NCBI GenBank assembly: GCA_002786025.1
Contig: NHNW01000003.1
Coordinates: 1,178,001 to 1,242,000, forward strand
Reading direction: 5' to 3'
DNA from: Zasmidium citrigriseum
Lineage: Eukaryota; Ascomycota; Dothideomycetes; Mycosphaerellales; Mycosphaerellaceae
DNA length: 64,000 bases
The position numbers were made by a program, and so were the translations under genes. The notes under the pieces are model-generated. The model made no database searches. It saw only the letters and a program-made list of their open reading frames with translations, and was not told the origin of the DNA. Shown here in pieces: positions 21,633-37,978 of the stretch. The stretch's first letter is position 1; the number at the start of each line of letters is the position of its first letter.

Positions 21633-22304
21633 ATGACCAAGAAAGAGAATGCCCAGCGTGGGCACCTTATCGTTTTCGAAGGCCTTGACCGCTCCGGAAA
21701 GAGCACCCAATGTGCTCGACTAGCTGAACACCTACGCGTCAATGGCCACAAAGTTGAGCAGACGCGGTTTCCCAACAGGACAACAGTCACGGGACAAATG
21801 ATAAACAACTACCTAACTGGAACAACTCAGCAAGAAGACCATGCCATCCATCTCTTATTCTCTGCGAACAGATGGGAGGCCTCCGAGCAGATCAAGTCTC
21901 AGATTGAATCTGGCATCACTGTAGTCATCGACAGATACTACTACTCTGGCTGCGTCTACTCGGCCGCCAAGCAGAATCCTACTATGGATCTTGCTTGGTG
22001 CAGACACATGGAAGTCGGCTTGCCCCGACCGGATCTCTGCTTGTTTCTGGATATCTCGGCGGACAAAGCTGCCAGTCGGGGAGGCTTTGGCAACGAACGA
22101 TATGAGAAGCAGGAGACGCAGGACCGAGTGAGAGACCTATTTGCTGAGATGCGCACTCACAAAGACGAGCACGAGGATATTGTGGTCATTGATGCAGGAG
22201 GCACTATGGAGGAGGTGGAGGCTGCTATTCAGAAGGCAGTGAAGGACCGACTGCAGGTGGTGACCGAGCAGTCAAGGCCTTTGAGATACATTCAGCCCTG
22301 GTGA
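21633..22304 (+). CDS. cdc8: Thymidylate (dTMP) kinase
   Basis: Intronless, 223 aa. It phosphorylates dTMP to dTDP using ATP, the step before dTTP. The P-loop FEGLDRSGKST is at 15-25, the base/dTMP contact VVIDRYYYSG near 96-105, and a LID region RGGFGNERYE near 150. The P-loop has Arg after Asp (DRSGKS), as in eukaryotic enzymes. The open frame extends 29 codons upstream, but the Met at 21633 gives the family's usual length and N-terminus (MTKKENAQRGHLIVFEG). Its stop lies only 7 bp from the stop of the convergent beta-lactamase-fold gene. Confidence 0.95.
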   Translation: MTKKENAQRGHLIVFEGLDRSGKSTQCARLAEHLRVNGHKVEQTRFPNRTTVTGQMINNYLTGTTQQEDHAIHLLFSANRWEASEQIKSQIESGITVVIDRYYYSGCVYSAAKQNPTMDLAWCRHMEVGLPRPDLCLFLDISADKAASRGGFGNERYEKQETQDRVRDLFAEMRTHKDEHEDIVVIDAGGTMEEVEAAIQKAVKDRLQVVTEQSRPLRYIQPW

Positions 22305-22311
22305 ACGACGA

Positions 22312-23652
22312 CTATACAGCTGGGAAAGCTACAACTCGACCCAAGGACTTTGCCACCCAATAGCCCAAGGCCTCCCGAGCGATGTTATTACCACTCCAAT
22401 TGCGGCTCGGATGCACTCGATTGGCGAAATGGAGGAAGAAAGTATTGCTCGGCCGATCGATTGCGAGCGTTGTCCCTGTATACCCGGTATGGCCCGCAGT
22501 TTGCAGACTCGCCATCGGACCCGACCAATAATACTGATCCAACTCGAAGCCTAGCCCGTGGGCATCGCCGGAAAAACGAGCATTGAAATTCGTGAATATC
22601 CAATCCACAGCCTGTTGAGACAAATATTGCTTCCCGCCATATGTGCCATTGTTGAGGATCATTTGGCAGAGGACGGCTGTATCACCGACGGTCGAGAAGA
22701 GGCCGGCATGTCCACTGACACCATCCAAAGCCCAGGCGTTCTCATCGTGAACAGTTCCACGTACTGGCTGCGGACGCTGCGGCTCCGAGGGACCCAAGAC
22801 GGCGATCTGGAATTCTTGCGTTGCCATTCGGCCATACGGTGGAAAGGACGGACCTTCAATGTTGCCACGATTGAAGAATGTGCTTGCCATGCCAAGGGGC
22901 TGAGTGAAATCCTTGATCAGAGTATCCAGCTTCTTGCCAGTCACAGTCTCCAGCAGAATGAACAGCGACATGAAGTTCAAGTCCGAGTATGTGTACGTAC
23001 TTCCTGGCGCATCTGCAAGCGGCGCGGATAAGATGGCGTTGATCCGCTCTTCATACGTGCTGTACACTGGAAAGTATAGGGGAGGATCTGGATCTGGTGC
23101 AAATCCGCTCGTATGAGTGAGCAGTTCCAGAATCGTCACAGCTTCCTTGCCGTTGGTGGCGAACTGCGGGATGTAGGTCGCCACAGTCTTGTTGAGCTCG
23201 AGTCTTCCAGCATCGAGCTGTCTCAGCACGGCCACCGTAGTGAAGAGCTTCGTCAGACTGGCCATGTCATAGATGGTATCGACCGTAGCGTCTTCCTGTT
23301 TCCAGCGAGGGAGCAAGGTACCATTGACATCGCTGTAAAGATCACGTTTGCCGACAGCAAACTCCGAGACGATGGTACCGCAGTGGCCAACAATGTTGGC
23401 GCAGCCTGGATATATCGGATGGACTTCGTCATGAGTGAAGGAGCCATAATTCGCCGGGTGTGTATAATTAGTCAAATTGCCCACGGCCAGCCGAAGAGGC
23501 TCTGAGAGCAGACCGACGGACTCAGGAGAGCCATAGCGAAGCTGCGATTGAGGACCGCAGGACTTATGATGCCATGTTGGTGGCGGACGGTGTGGAGGAT
23601 GAGCTGTCGCTGGTGTCAAGACCGCAGCTGCAACGAAGACGAAATTGAGCAT
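22312..23652 (-). CDS. Secreted beta-lactamase-fold serine hydrolase, AmiE/YbbE-like
   Basis: Single exon, 446 aa, with a clear signal peptide (MLNFVFVAAAVLTPATA). Serine beta-lactamase/PBP motifs are present: SLTK (Ser132, Lys135), YSDLN (Tyr222, Asn226) and a C-terminal GHTGYTGT in the KTG position. The block GTVHDENAWALDGVSGHAGLFS (299-320) is, from memory, a hallmark of the bacterial group that includes Bacillus subtilis YbbE/AmiE and the beta-lactamase halves of Bacteroidetes NagZ fusions. AmiE works as an N-acetylmuramyl-L-alanine amidase in muropeptide rescue. Several N-glycosylation sequons fit secretion. It is the nearest downstream gene of the UNC93-like transporter on the same strand, and the MurQ-kinase fusion lies beyond it. 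Fungal members of the wider fold can instead be esterases or lactonases, so the substrate is inferred from motif and neighbours. Confidence 0.88.
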   Translation of the reverse strand: MLNFVFVAAAVLTPATAHPPHRPPPTWHHKSCGPQSQLRYGSPESVGLLSEPLRLAVGNLTNYTHPANYGSFTHDEVHPIYPGCANIVGHCGTIVSEFAVGKRDLYSDVNGTLLPRWKQEDATVDTIYDMASLTKLFTTVAVLRQLDAGRLELNKTVATYIPQFATNGKEAVTILELLTHTSGFAPDPDPPLYFPVYSTYEERINAILSAPLADAPGSTYTYSDLNFMSLFILLETVTGKKLDTLIKDFTQPLGMASTFFNRGNIEGPSFPPYGRMATQEFQIAVLGPSEPQRPQPVRGTVHDENAWALDGVSGHAGLFSTVGDTAVLCQMILNNGTYGGKQYLSQQAVDWIFTNFNARFSGDAHGLGFELDQYYWSGPMASLQTAGHTGYTGTTLAIDRPSNTFFLHFANRVHPSRNWSGNNIAREALGYWVAKSLGRVVAFPAV

Positions 23653-24013
23653 CTTGCTGGTTCAGCACTTGGAACAGGATTGGTTCATTGTACCCTGGCA
23701 CTTATCATCTCTCGCCCTGCTTACGCATACGCAGGAACATGAGGTTGATAGCGGGATGTCAAGTACCGTGCTAACTACTTCCGGCAGCTGTGAGAAGATC
23801 GGCAGTGAATGCAACCCAAGCATTCGGCAAGGTCGCATGGCGAAGCTTCCTTCTAGGATTAGGCGTACCTTGCCCGAGACTTGTATCAATGTCAATGGCA
23901 CCGCAGACGGACACACACCGCCACGAAAGGACATAGTCGGCGAGAGAACCGAGCTTTGGAACGCAACGACTGAACTTGATTGCTACGCAAAGACGAGAAT
24001 ACTACATCGACGC
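23653..24013. other. Intergenic region
   Basis: Promoter-sized gap (361 bp) between the transporter and the hydrolase on the minus strand. No gene seen. Confidence 0.4.
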
Positions 24014-25638
24014 TCAGGCTTCCTCCTCAGTCTTCTCGCTTGGAGGGTTAGCATCGCCCTCGGGCAACGTCGTCTCAGTGGTCGTGAATACAGCAGGCAG
24101 CGCAATCAGCAAGGAACCACCACACAAGCCCCAGTTCATGGCAAATTGAGTAAGAGCACTCGTCCCCTCCGCGTTGACTCTCCACGCCATAGCCGCGCCC
24201 ACGGCCTGGATAGTCTTGTATCCACCGACCAGGATTGCGGTGCGCTCGGACGAGTTGGAGCATGTACCAATCATCCAGTACACATATCCCTGCCAGAGTG
24301 CATCGTACGCTCCATAAAAGATGTAGAGGAAGATTGGACCGGTCGATATAGAGCCTTGCTTGTAGTCGATATCCTGCTTGAGGCCTTGGGCTTGCCGACG
24401 GTCGGACCACAGCTGGAAAGCTAGACCACCACCCCATATGGACATGCCGGTGACGAAGACGAAGAGCCAGCCGATCTTTGCGCGGGTAGGACGAGAGAAC
24501 CACTTCATATCTTGGAGGTAGCCGATGGCCAAGCCGCCGAACTGCGAAACTGTCAATGTGGATTCACTCGCCCAAATGCTTCATGTTGACTTACCATCTG
24601 CGCCAACCAGTAGAACGCACTGTTCAGCGATCGAGTCCGGATGTTAAATGTCTCGCCATTTACACTGTTCTGTTGGTATGCGTAGAAGACATTCGCCGAA
24701 AACCACAGCGGTATCATGCATAGCACACGTAGATTGAAAATGGTCTTGTATGTGGCGATGGCGATGCTCTTCCAGCTGTGGTTCTCCTGCTCCTCAGCTC
24801 GACGAAGCTGAGCAAGACGGACCCGCCTAGGAGAGCAGAGGAAGACGCCAAGGACCCAGCCGAAAAGCATGATGACCATCAGAGCGACGTAAGTCGAGCT
24901 GGTGACTGTGTTGGATTCGGAGTCGTAGTTGATCCCGAACGACGCAAAGGAGCCGATGCCACCGCCGACTGTTTGGGGATGTTAGCATCTCGCATGGGAA
25001 CGGGGATTGCTAGCTTACGATTGAAGATGACCCAGAACAACGCAATCGCCCGGCCCTTCTGGTTTTCGGGGACGTAACTCGTCATGATGGCGCCCTGCGT
25101 CACCCATAGGAACGACGCTCCGATACCTAAGAGAGCACCAGAGGCAATCACGAAAGCGCCATTGTTGGTCCGATTGAAATTCAACAGACTCCCGCTGTAG
25201 AGTGCATACGTCCAGCCACCGAGCAAGAACAGGTTCCTAGGGCCGAGCTTCCAGAAGAGGGGAGCGCCGATGAAGAGTGCCGTTGCAGCTGTCTGTTCAA
25301 AGTAAAGGGCAGAAGGTCAGTATATGTCTTAGACAGGCAAGGGTATGGCTTCTGCCCTTTAGACTTACACAGGAGAGCAAGGCGACGTTGGCATTTGCTG
25401 CAACCGTGGAATTGACTTGGCCAGATCCTCCGAGTCCTGTGAGGGCGTTGTACATTCCCGGACAGCAGAAACAGATGAAGCTAATGAGGACAATTTGAGT
25501 CCAGTTGTTGGCGTACAACTTCTTGAGCTTGCTTTGCTCGACGGGGAGGTTCTCGCCTTGTTGGGCGTCCACGGTGGGTGACGGCGGTATCTCTCTGGCG
25601 GGACCCATCTCGGCGGAATCTTTTCTGTTCGTGGCCAT
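24014..25638 (-). CDS. UNC93-like major facilitator transporter
   Basis: Four exons (25638-25369, 25292-25019, 24968-24595, 24541-24014), 481 aa; all junctions are phase-consistent. The cytosolic N-terminus (about 45 residues) is followed by multiple hydrophobic helices: IVLISFICFCCPGMYNALTG, ATALFIGAPLFWKLG, FVIASGALLGIGASFLWVTQG, YVALMVIMLFGWVLGVFLC and others. The motif QGAIMTSYVPENQKGRAIALFW and the overall length fit the UNC93-like/DUF895 branch of the MFS found in fungi. The last acceptor (gcag before FGGLAIGYLQD) was chosen because the nearer AG breaks the frame. The gene shares a 610-bp divergent promoter region with the MurQ-kinase gene, which suggests co-regulation. Substrate unknown; import of a MurNAc-containing sugar is a hypothesis only. 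Confidence 0.87.
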
Positions 25639-26248
25639 GGTGTCGTAGTCGTTGGCTGATGTCTGCGTTTTAGAGCGGAGAGACGAGGTCGATGGTTAAT
25701 GAACAGGTCAAAGCACTAAGCATTCGACCTTTAGTAGCCTTTAATAGCCGCCAAAAGCCATTCACGACAAAGCATTAACAGCAGTGAACGTGGTGAAGAG
25801 AGAAGCACCTGCACCTCACGAAGAGTAGTATAACATTCACCACGCAGCGGCAAGCCGGGTAAGATGTTACATTAACTATCAGCAGCGAAGCCACAGCCCA
25901 CACAAAGGACAAGAAAAGGACCCCAGGTCGCGTGCGCGGCAGGAGGTGCCATGTCGATCTTTTGCCATCGCAGTGTAGCACCGCAGCGCGAGGTTCGCTC
26001 CGAGTGATAAGAAAAGGTCCACACCTCGTGGAGAGCAGAAACTCAAAATCCTTTGGCCGCGGCTGGCCGATGTGGACCGCCCGTCAGCTTCGAGCTGGCC
26101 GATGTCGTATTCTGTGAATGGCATCGTGGTATAGGCGGTGGAGTTACGGATTCGAGGCTGAATAATGTCGGGGACACGATGAGGTAGGACAGACAATGCG
26201 TCGACAGGGGATGTGACTTGAGCTGAACCAGGCTCGTTGTTGCCCGGC
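25639..26248. promoter_or_regulatory. Bidirectional promoter region of transporter and MurQ-kinase
   Basis: 610 bp between two divergent start codons. Short ORFs cross it, but none has a domain. The head-to-head arrangement of a transporter and a catabolic enzyme is common in fungal co-regulated gene pairs. I could not identify a specific operator. Confidence 0.5.
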
Positions 26249-28396
26249 ATGTCGACTGCATCAGCCGCACTACCAACGACCTTGGATTTGGACGCTATAC
26301 AGACCGAATCTCGGAATCAGCACAGCGTCAACATTGACAAAGTCTCGAGCGAAGAATTGTGTCGGATCATCAACAACGAAGACCGTGCTATTCCAGAAGT
26401 CGTTCAAACATGCATTCCCGTCATCGCACAAGCCGTCGATGCATTGGCAGAGAGAGTCCGAAACGGCGGCCGTATCTTTTACATCGGAGCTGGAACGAGT
26501 GGTCGATTGGGTGTTCTCGATGCCTCTGAAATCCCGCCAACTTTCTCGGCGCCGCCTGAGCAGTTCGTTGGGTTGATTGCTGGTGGAGATGTTGCGCTTC
26601 GATCGGCCATTGAGGGTGCCGAAGACAACGTTGAGGAGGCTGTCAAAGATCTCAAAATGAAGGAAATGAATGGCGAGAAAGACTGTCTCATCGGTATCGC
26701 AGCGTCTGGTCGGACGCCGTACGTTCTCGGCGGCCTTGCATTCGCGAAGAAGCAAGGTTGTGTGACTGTTGGGGTCGCATGCTCGGCGCCTTCAGGGATG
26801 AGTAGGAGCGGCGAGGTCGATTTTATGATCGAGCCAGTGACGGGACCTGAAGTAGTGACTGGGAGTACGCGAATGAAAGCAGGAACGGCCACGAAATTGG
26901 TCTTGAACATGATCTCGACCGGGGTCATGATCAAGATCGGGAAGACATATGGCAACATTGTAGGTGCGAAGACAAATTCTTGGGGGAGTCCACACTAACA
27001 AGATGAAGATGATAGATGTGAAGCCTACCAATGTCAAGTTGAAGCAACGAGCTCGCCGCATTCTGCGCGAGATTTGTGGTGAAAGATGCCCGATCCTCGA
27101 TGAAGCCCTGGATGCAACATTAGAAGCCTGTGGCAAGCGTGTGAAGTTAGCCGCCGTGGTGATTTGGTTCAACATCCCAATAGTGGAAGCTCAGCGTCGC
27201 TTAGATGAAGCAGGCGGTGTTCTCGCGAACGTTTTGCATCCCGAGGCAGAGCCAAGGAGAGACGAGCCGAAGACCAAGACGTTCTACCTCTGTGTGGATG
27301 GCGGTGGGAGCAAATGCCATGCCGTGATTACGAGTTTTGATGGCTTCAATGCTGGCGGTATGGAGGCAGAAGGGACTGCAGGTCCTTGCAATGCGTGAGT
27401 GTTCATTTCGAGACTTCTGAGACGCCTTGGTGTTGACTGCCCTTAAGCACTGAGATCGGGGTCGATTCCGCAGTGACTCAGATCACGCGAGCCGTGCAAG
27501 AAGCAATCGACGCGCACCAAGATAAGGATCTCATCAGAGAATCTGGGTTCAAATCGGCCTGGATTGCCTTGGCTGGCTTAGATCGCAAAGGTTTGAAAGG
27601 GATACTCTACAAGAGTCTGCAAGACCAACTGCCTCTCCATGCCGAGGGTACGCTTCAGGTGACGAACGATATCGAGCTCATCGCGGCCGACAAATTCCAT
27701 GAGATGGACTTTGAGACTCAACAAGGTATTGACTCTGTCATCGTTCTTGTCGCAGGCACAGGCTCCGTGGCCATGACGTACCGCCGCGAGGACGGTCGCA
27801 TTGTGCGTACTGATCGATCCGGTGGCTGGGGAGCGTTGTTGGGTGACAATGGCTCCGGCTTCGATATCGGTCGACAGGCATTGAGATTAGCTCTTTCTGA
27901 TCTTGAAGACCACAAAAGGCTCGAGAATGCCGACGGCGATTACGATGTGGTGTCCGAAGACGCAGACCCTCTCACTCAGGCAGTCATTAAGCATTTCGGC
28001 CCTTCGGACGCCACGCCTCCGAGTGATTTGCTCAGTGCTGTGATGATGCCAGATCCTGATGACGTCCAGAGCGCTACTGGAACCAAACGCAGAATCGCAA
28101 GCTGCGCCAAGATCGTCACACAGATTGCAAACAAGAGTCCAAGAGCGAGCGCCATTATCGATACGGCTCTGAGAAGCTTGGCCGCGCTCGTGCAAAGTCT
28201 GCTAAGGGCCGATATCCAGCCACAAACTTGCGCGCTCGTACTCGCTGGAGGTCTGATGCAGTCTGCGCACTTTCGGGATGGGTTGAAAAAGCTTTTGTTG
28301 GCGTCCGGGATAGAGTTTTGGCAAGTGGGATACAGCGCTGTTCCAGCATGGGGTGGTGGCAGATATCTTGCGGCTGTCGATGATGCATCTGATTAG
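26249..28396 (+). CDS. murQ: MurNAc-6-phosphate etherase fused to BadF/NagK-type sugar kinase
   Basis: Three exons (26249-26959, 27009-27394, 27448-28396), 681 aa. Residues about 20-310 are MurQ. The SIS-fold motif YIGAGTSGRLGVLDASE contains the catalytic Glu (E94), and IEGAEDN carries the second conserved acid region (E122). TASGRTPYVLGG-like and TGSTRMKAGTATKLVLNM blocks follow. MurQ cleaves the D-lactyl ether of MurNAc-6P to give GlcNAc-6P and D-lactate. Residues about 325-681 are an ASKHA kinase of the BadF/NagK/MurK group: CVDGGGSKCHAV (phosphate-1), LVAGTGSVAM, GGWGALLGDNGSG and LAGGLMQS. MurK of Clostridium phosphorylates MurNAc and GlcNAc. The second acceptor (…gaag before MIDVKPTN) restores the family sequence YGNIMIDVKPTN. 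All key residues are intact and two fungal introns are present, so this looks functional and resident. Confidence 0.93.
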
Positions 28397-28416
28397 TGCC
28401 GTCTTCCAACATCTCT

Positions 28417-29634
28417 TCAAGTCAAAACTTCTGCTTCATCCCAGTCGCTGTCCTCGATGACCGGCTCTGAGAATGGTGCTGCAGTCATTGGTCGTTTGAA
28501 AATGGCTAAGCCATGCCCTGGACTTGGGTCGCTCCTAATCTTCTTGTGTTCCACTTCATCGTCACTGCTCTCCGAGAGCATTTGCCATTCGTCGTCTTCT
28601 TTAAGTACCAGGTCCAAAGGGTCGTCTTCCTCGGCTGATTCGTCCGACTCTACAGCAGTGGTAGCGGCATCATTTGCGACTGCCTTCTTCCCTCGCTTTG
28701 GCTTGAAAATGGCCTTGACCTCTTTCTCCCCTCGCATCCGCAGACTTAGGTCTTTCACCAAATCAACCCACTGCAACTTAGTATTGCAGCTTGGGCATGT
28801 GCCATGAGTGGGGACAAGGACGTCTCTCTGCTTCTCGCTCTTCAAGAAAGCAGACGATAAGCATCGCATGTGCGCAACTGCATTGCAGCTGTCATTGGTA
28901 CAGACCAAGGTTGCAGCCCCGGTCGATGGGGTAGCTTTACGGCAGACTGCACATCTCAGATTCGCATCGCCTTCGAAAGTGGCCTGGCTCTTTCCAAGCT
29001 GAGACTTCATACTTGAATACCCAACATCCAGAGCAGCTATGCCGACTCCATTCAAGGGCAAGGTCTGCTCTCCCGCCGAAGCGTCCTTATGACTGGCTTC
29101 GTCCAAGGTCACCTCGATGCCAGATCTCAACTTCTCAGGCGTCTGCGATGACCATTTCTGCCAAACTCGATGCACGTCTTCGGAGTAAAAGGTGAGCTTC
29201 AGAGGCCATCGAGCGAAGCTGTTGGATCGCAAGAGTAGATGCAAGTTTGCCAGTCGATCAGTCAAGGACAGGCGCGGTCGAGCCGAGCGTTTGCGCGTCC
29301 GTCCAGTTCTCGGAGAGATGCGCGATGTCATCCGCGACTGCGTTATTCTTGAGCCAGGGGAAATGTGTCGCGTGAGGTTGGGATTCTGCCACGCCCATTC
29401 GAATTGGAGTGCGGCGATTTTGCTCGGAAAGCCTGTCACCAAGCAGGTCATCTCCCACGGTCGAAGCGAGTCTCGCGATGTGCGCACCGCGCCGCCCTTG
29501 GACTCGCCATTGTGCTGCTTGAGCCTTCGCGTAGGATTTGGTGTGCTGCCGACGTAGAGTGAGGAATGCCTCGCGATGGATCGCAGAAGATAGCACGCGT
29601 AAAAAGCGGGAATCGGCGCGATTGTCTTCTCCAT
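28417..29634 (-). CDS. slx1: Slx1 structure-specific endonuclease subunit
   Basis: Intronless, 405 aa. The N-terminal GIY-YIG nuclease domain (residues 9-95) shows FYACYLLRS, SLYVGSTPNPTRRLKQHNG and the catalytic Glu region AALQFEWAWQNP. A C-terminal RING/PHD-like zinc finger lies near 229-292, with pairs CAVC, CTNDSC, H-MRC and CPSC. This architecture is that of Slx1, which with the scaffold Slx4 cuts branched DNA and stalled forks in the nucleus. The acidic tail (SDESAEEDD, EDSDWDEAEV) is longer than in yeast. Its stop lies 20 bp from the stop of the convergent MurQ-kinase gene, so the two 3' ends must overlap as transcripts. Confidence 0.95.
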   Translation of the reverse strand: MEKTIAPIPAFYACYLLRSIARHSSLYVGSTPNPTRRLKQHNGESKGGAVRTSRDSLRPWEMTCLVTGFPSKIAALQFEWAWQNPNLTRHISPGSRITQSRMTSRISPRTGRTRKRSARPRLSLTDRLANLHLLLRSNSFARWPLKLTFYSEDVHRVWQKWSSQTPEKLRSGIEVTLDEASHKDASAGEQTLPLNGVGIAALDVGYSSMKSQLGKSQATFEGDANLRCAVCRKATPSTGAATLVCTNDSCNAVAHMRCLSSAFLKSEKQRDVLVPTHGTCPSCNTKLQWVDLVKDLSLRMRGEKEVKAIFKPKRGKKAVANDAATTAVESDESAEEDDPLDLVLKEDDEWQMLSESSDDEVEHKKIRSDPSPGHGLAIFKRPMTAAPFSEPVIEDSDWDEAEVLT

Positions 29635-36129
<6,495 letters not shown>

Positions 36130-36710
36130 TACGATTTCTCGTTTCTGGATCCTCGCCTGCACTAGCAATCGCACGCATGGTTTCGGTAAAGACATGGCGT
36201 ATCGGACATACACATCGATCGGATGGATCGCTTTCATGGCGGTCCTTTATACCCCAAGGGTTTTCGCGCACGGCTTTAATTCTGTGATGGCTGGCTGCTT
36301 TTTGGGAGTCGAATACTACTATTCTTTCACATACTTTCGGGATATGTTCAGGGTTTTGGGAGCACGTGTGTTGGGGCGAATGGGAGAAATGGAAAGCCGC
36401 AACCCGGCATTGCATGCAAGGAAAAAGAAGACGGGTCTGAGAGTACCCTGTCCGGTAGAAACCAAGACGTTGCTCAAGCAAGATGTTAACGCAGCGTGTA
36501 CGCGAATGGAATGATTGGAACATTGAAAAGTGAAGCCTTTCTTTCTACTCGTGATCGTCTTGATGTTGGTTTATTGGAATCAGAAGCAAGATGCTCTTGC
36601 TGCTGAGGTATGGTACATGCATATGCTCTTATTCAGGCGCCGTGCTTTCTTCCCGTGTAAACTCAAACGCCGCTCTTCATCGCCATGCTCTTCTCATTCC
36701 ATCCCGTTCT
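36130..36710. other. Convergent intergenic region
   Basis: 3' flanks of the KDM5 gene and the proteasome gene. No gene seen. Confidence 0.45.
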
Positions 36711-37636
36711 CTACTCCGGAGGCGCACCGCTGCCCTCCCCAGCCGGTCTCTGCGCAAGCACCTGCTCAGGACCCTGCGCACTCGCAGCCGCATCACCACC
36801 TGCCGTCCTCTGGCCTCCTCTTCGGCTGGCACTCGCCTCAGCCTGGGCATCCTTCTCGCTGTTGATCTTCTCTACAATCTTCTCGATGTCCTCACCAGGC
36901 AGCATCTCAACGGTCTTGCCTGGTGCCATGATGGCGATTTCGATGTTCTTTGCGCCGGTCTGGACGACTTCGAGCAGGGATTTGATGGTGAGTTCGATGG
37001 TTTCGTCGCGTGTCATGTTGTCTTTGTGGTTGCGCTCGAGAAATTCGCGGACGGTCTTGGAGGAGCGGCCGATGGCGTTGGCTTTCCTGTAGTTCATCAT
37101 TGTTAGATAGATGTTGGAGGAGGTTGAGTATTTGGAAACGTTTACCATGCGCTGTAGATACCTGACGGCTCTGTCTGGTAGAGTCTTGCCTCAGTGCTTC
37201 CCGGATCGAAACCCACGATCAAAGTGCTAATGCCAAAAGGCCGCACACCACCGCTCTGCGTGTATCGCTGCTGCACACCAGCCACATACTTGGTGATGTA
37301 CTCAATCGACACAGGGTCCTCCACCGTCAACCGATGGCTCTGGGCCTCCAACCGCGCTTTATCGACCAGGATGCGGGCGTCTGCATTGAGACCAGCGAAG
37401 GCCAGGCAGACGTGAGTGTCGACCATGGAGATCTTGGAGGGCGTGATGCGGGTGTCTTGCAGCTTCAGGGCGGACCGCTTCTCGCAGCCCAGCACGACGC
37501 ATTGCGAGTCGGGGGCGGTGCCTTTGACGGCGACGGCGCAGGTGCCGCGCTTGACGGCTTCGAGGGCGTATTCGACTTGGAAGACGTGGCCATCGGGCGA
37601 GAAGACGGAGAGGGCGCGGTCGTAGCCGGACGCCAT
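36711..37636 (-). CDS. pre6: 20S proteasome subunit alpha4
   Basis: Two exons (37636-37146, 37086-36711), 288 aa. It begins [28 protein letters not shown], the alpha-subunit signature, and has the alpha4 (PSMA7/Pre6) features [50 protein letters not shown] and, across the intron, [24 protein letters not shown]. It forms part of the outer ring of the 20S core and is non-catalytic. The C-terminal tail is extended by about 40 residues of Ala/Gly/Gln-rich sequence ([14 protein letters not shown]…). It is divergent from SRP54 over 342 bp. Confidence 0.95.
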
Positions 37637-37978
37637 GGTGAGTGGTTTTGGTTGGTGAGGTCTCTAGTTGGGACTCTAATCGATTCTTGGTTCGGGTTCA
37701 ATCAAATCGTCGGCGGTGTTGAGGTGAATTGTTGTTGTGATGGAGTTGAGTGTTTGATGGTCGTTGTCAAGCACATGAAGCTCAGCAGCAGGCGACCAAA
37801 CGACGCGAAGTCGAGAGCTCCTTCCAACCTGAGGCATCCAGCCGGAATTGGCTCCGTCCCCCGCAGCGACACCTCCAACGTCGCCTCTGAATTCCACAAT
37901 TACTCACTATATCGACCACAACCTCCCCGCTGCGAGTCTTTCCTCACCTAAGAACTAACACCCGGAAGACTCGCCAAG
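37637..37978. promoter_or_regulatory. Bidirectional promoter of proteasome alpha4 and SRP54
   Basis: 342 bp between two divergent housekeeping start codons. No clear TATA box on either strand. The C-rich leader before 37979 suits a plus-strand start site. Confidence 0.5.
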
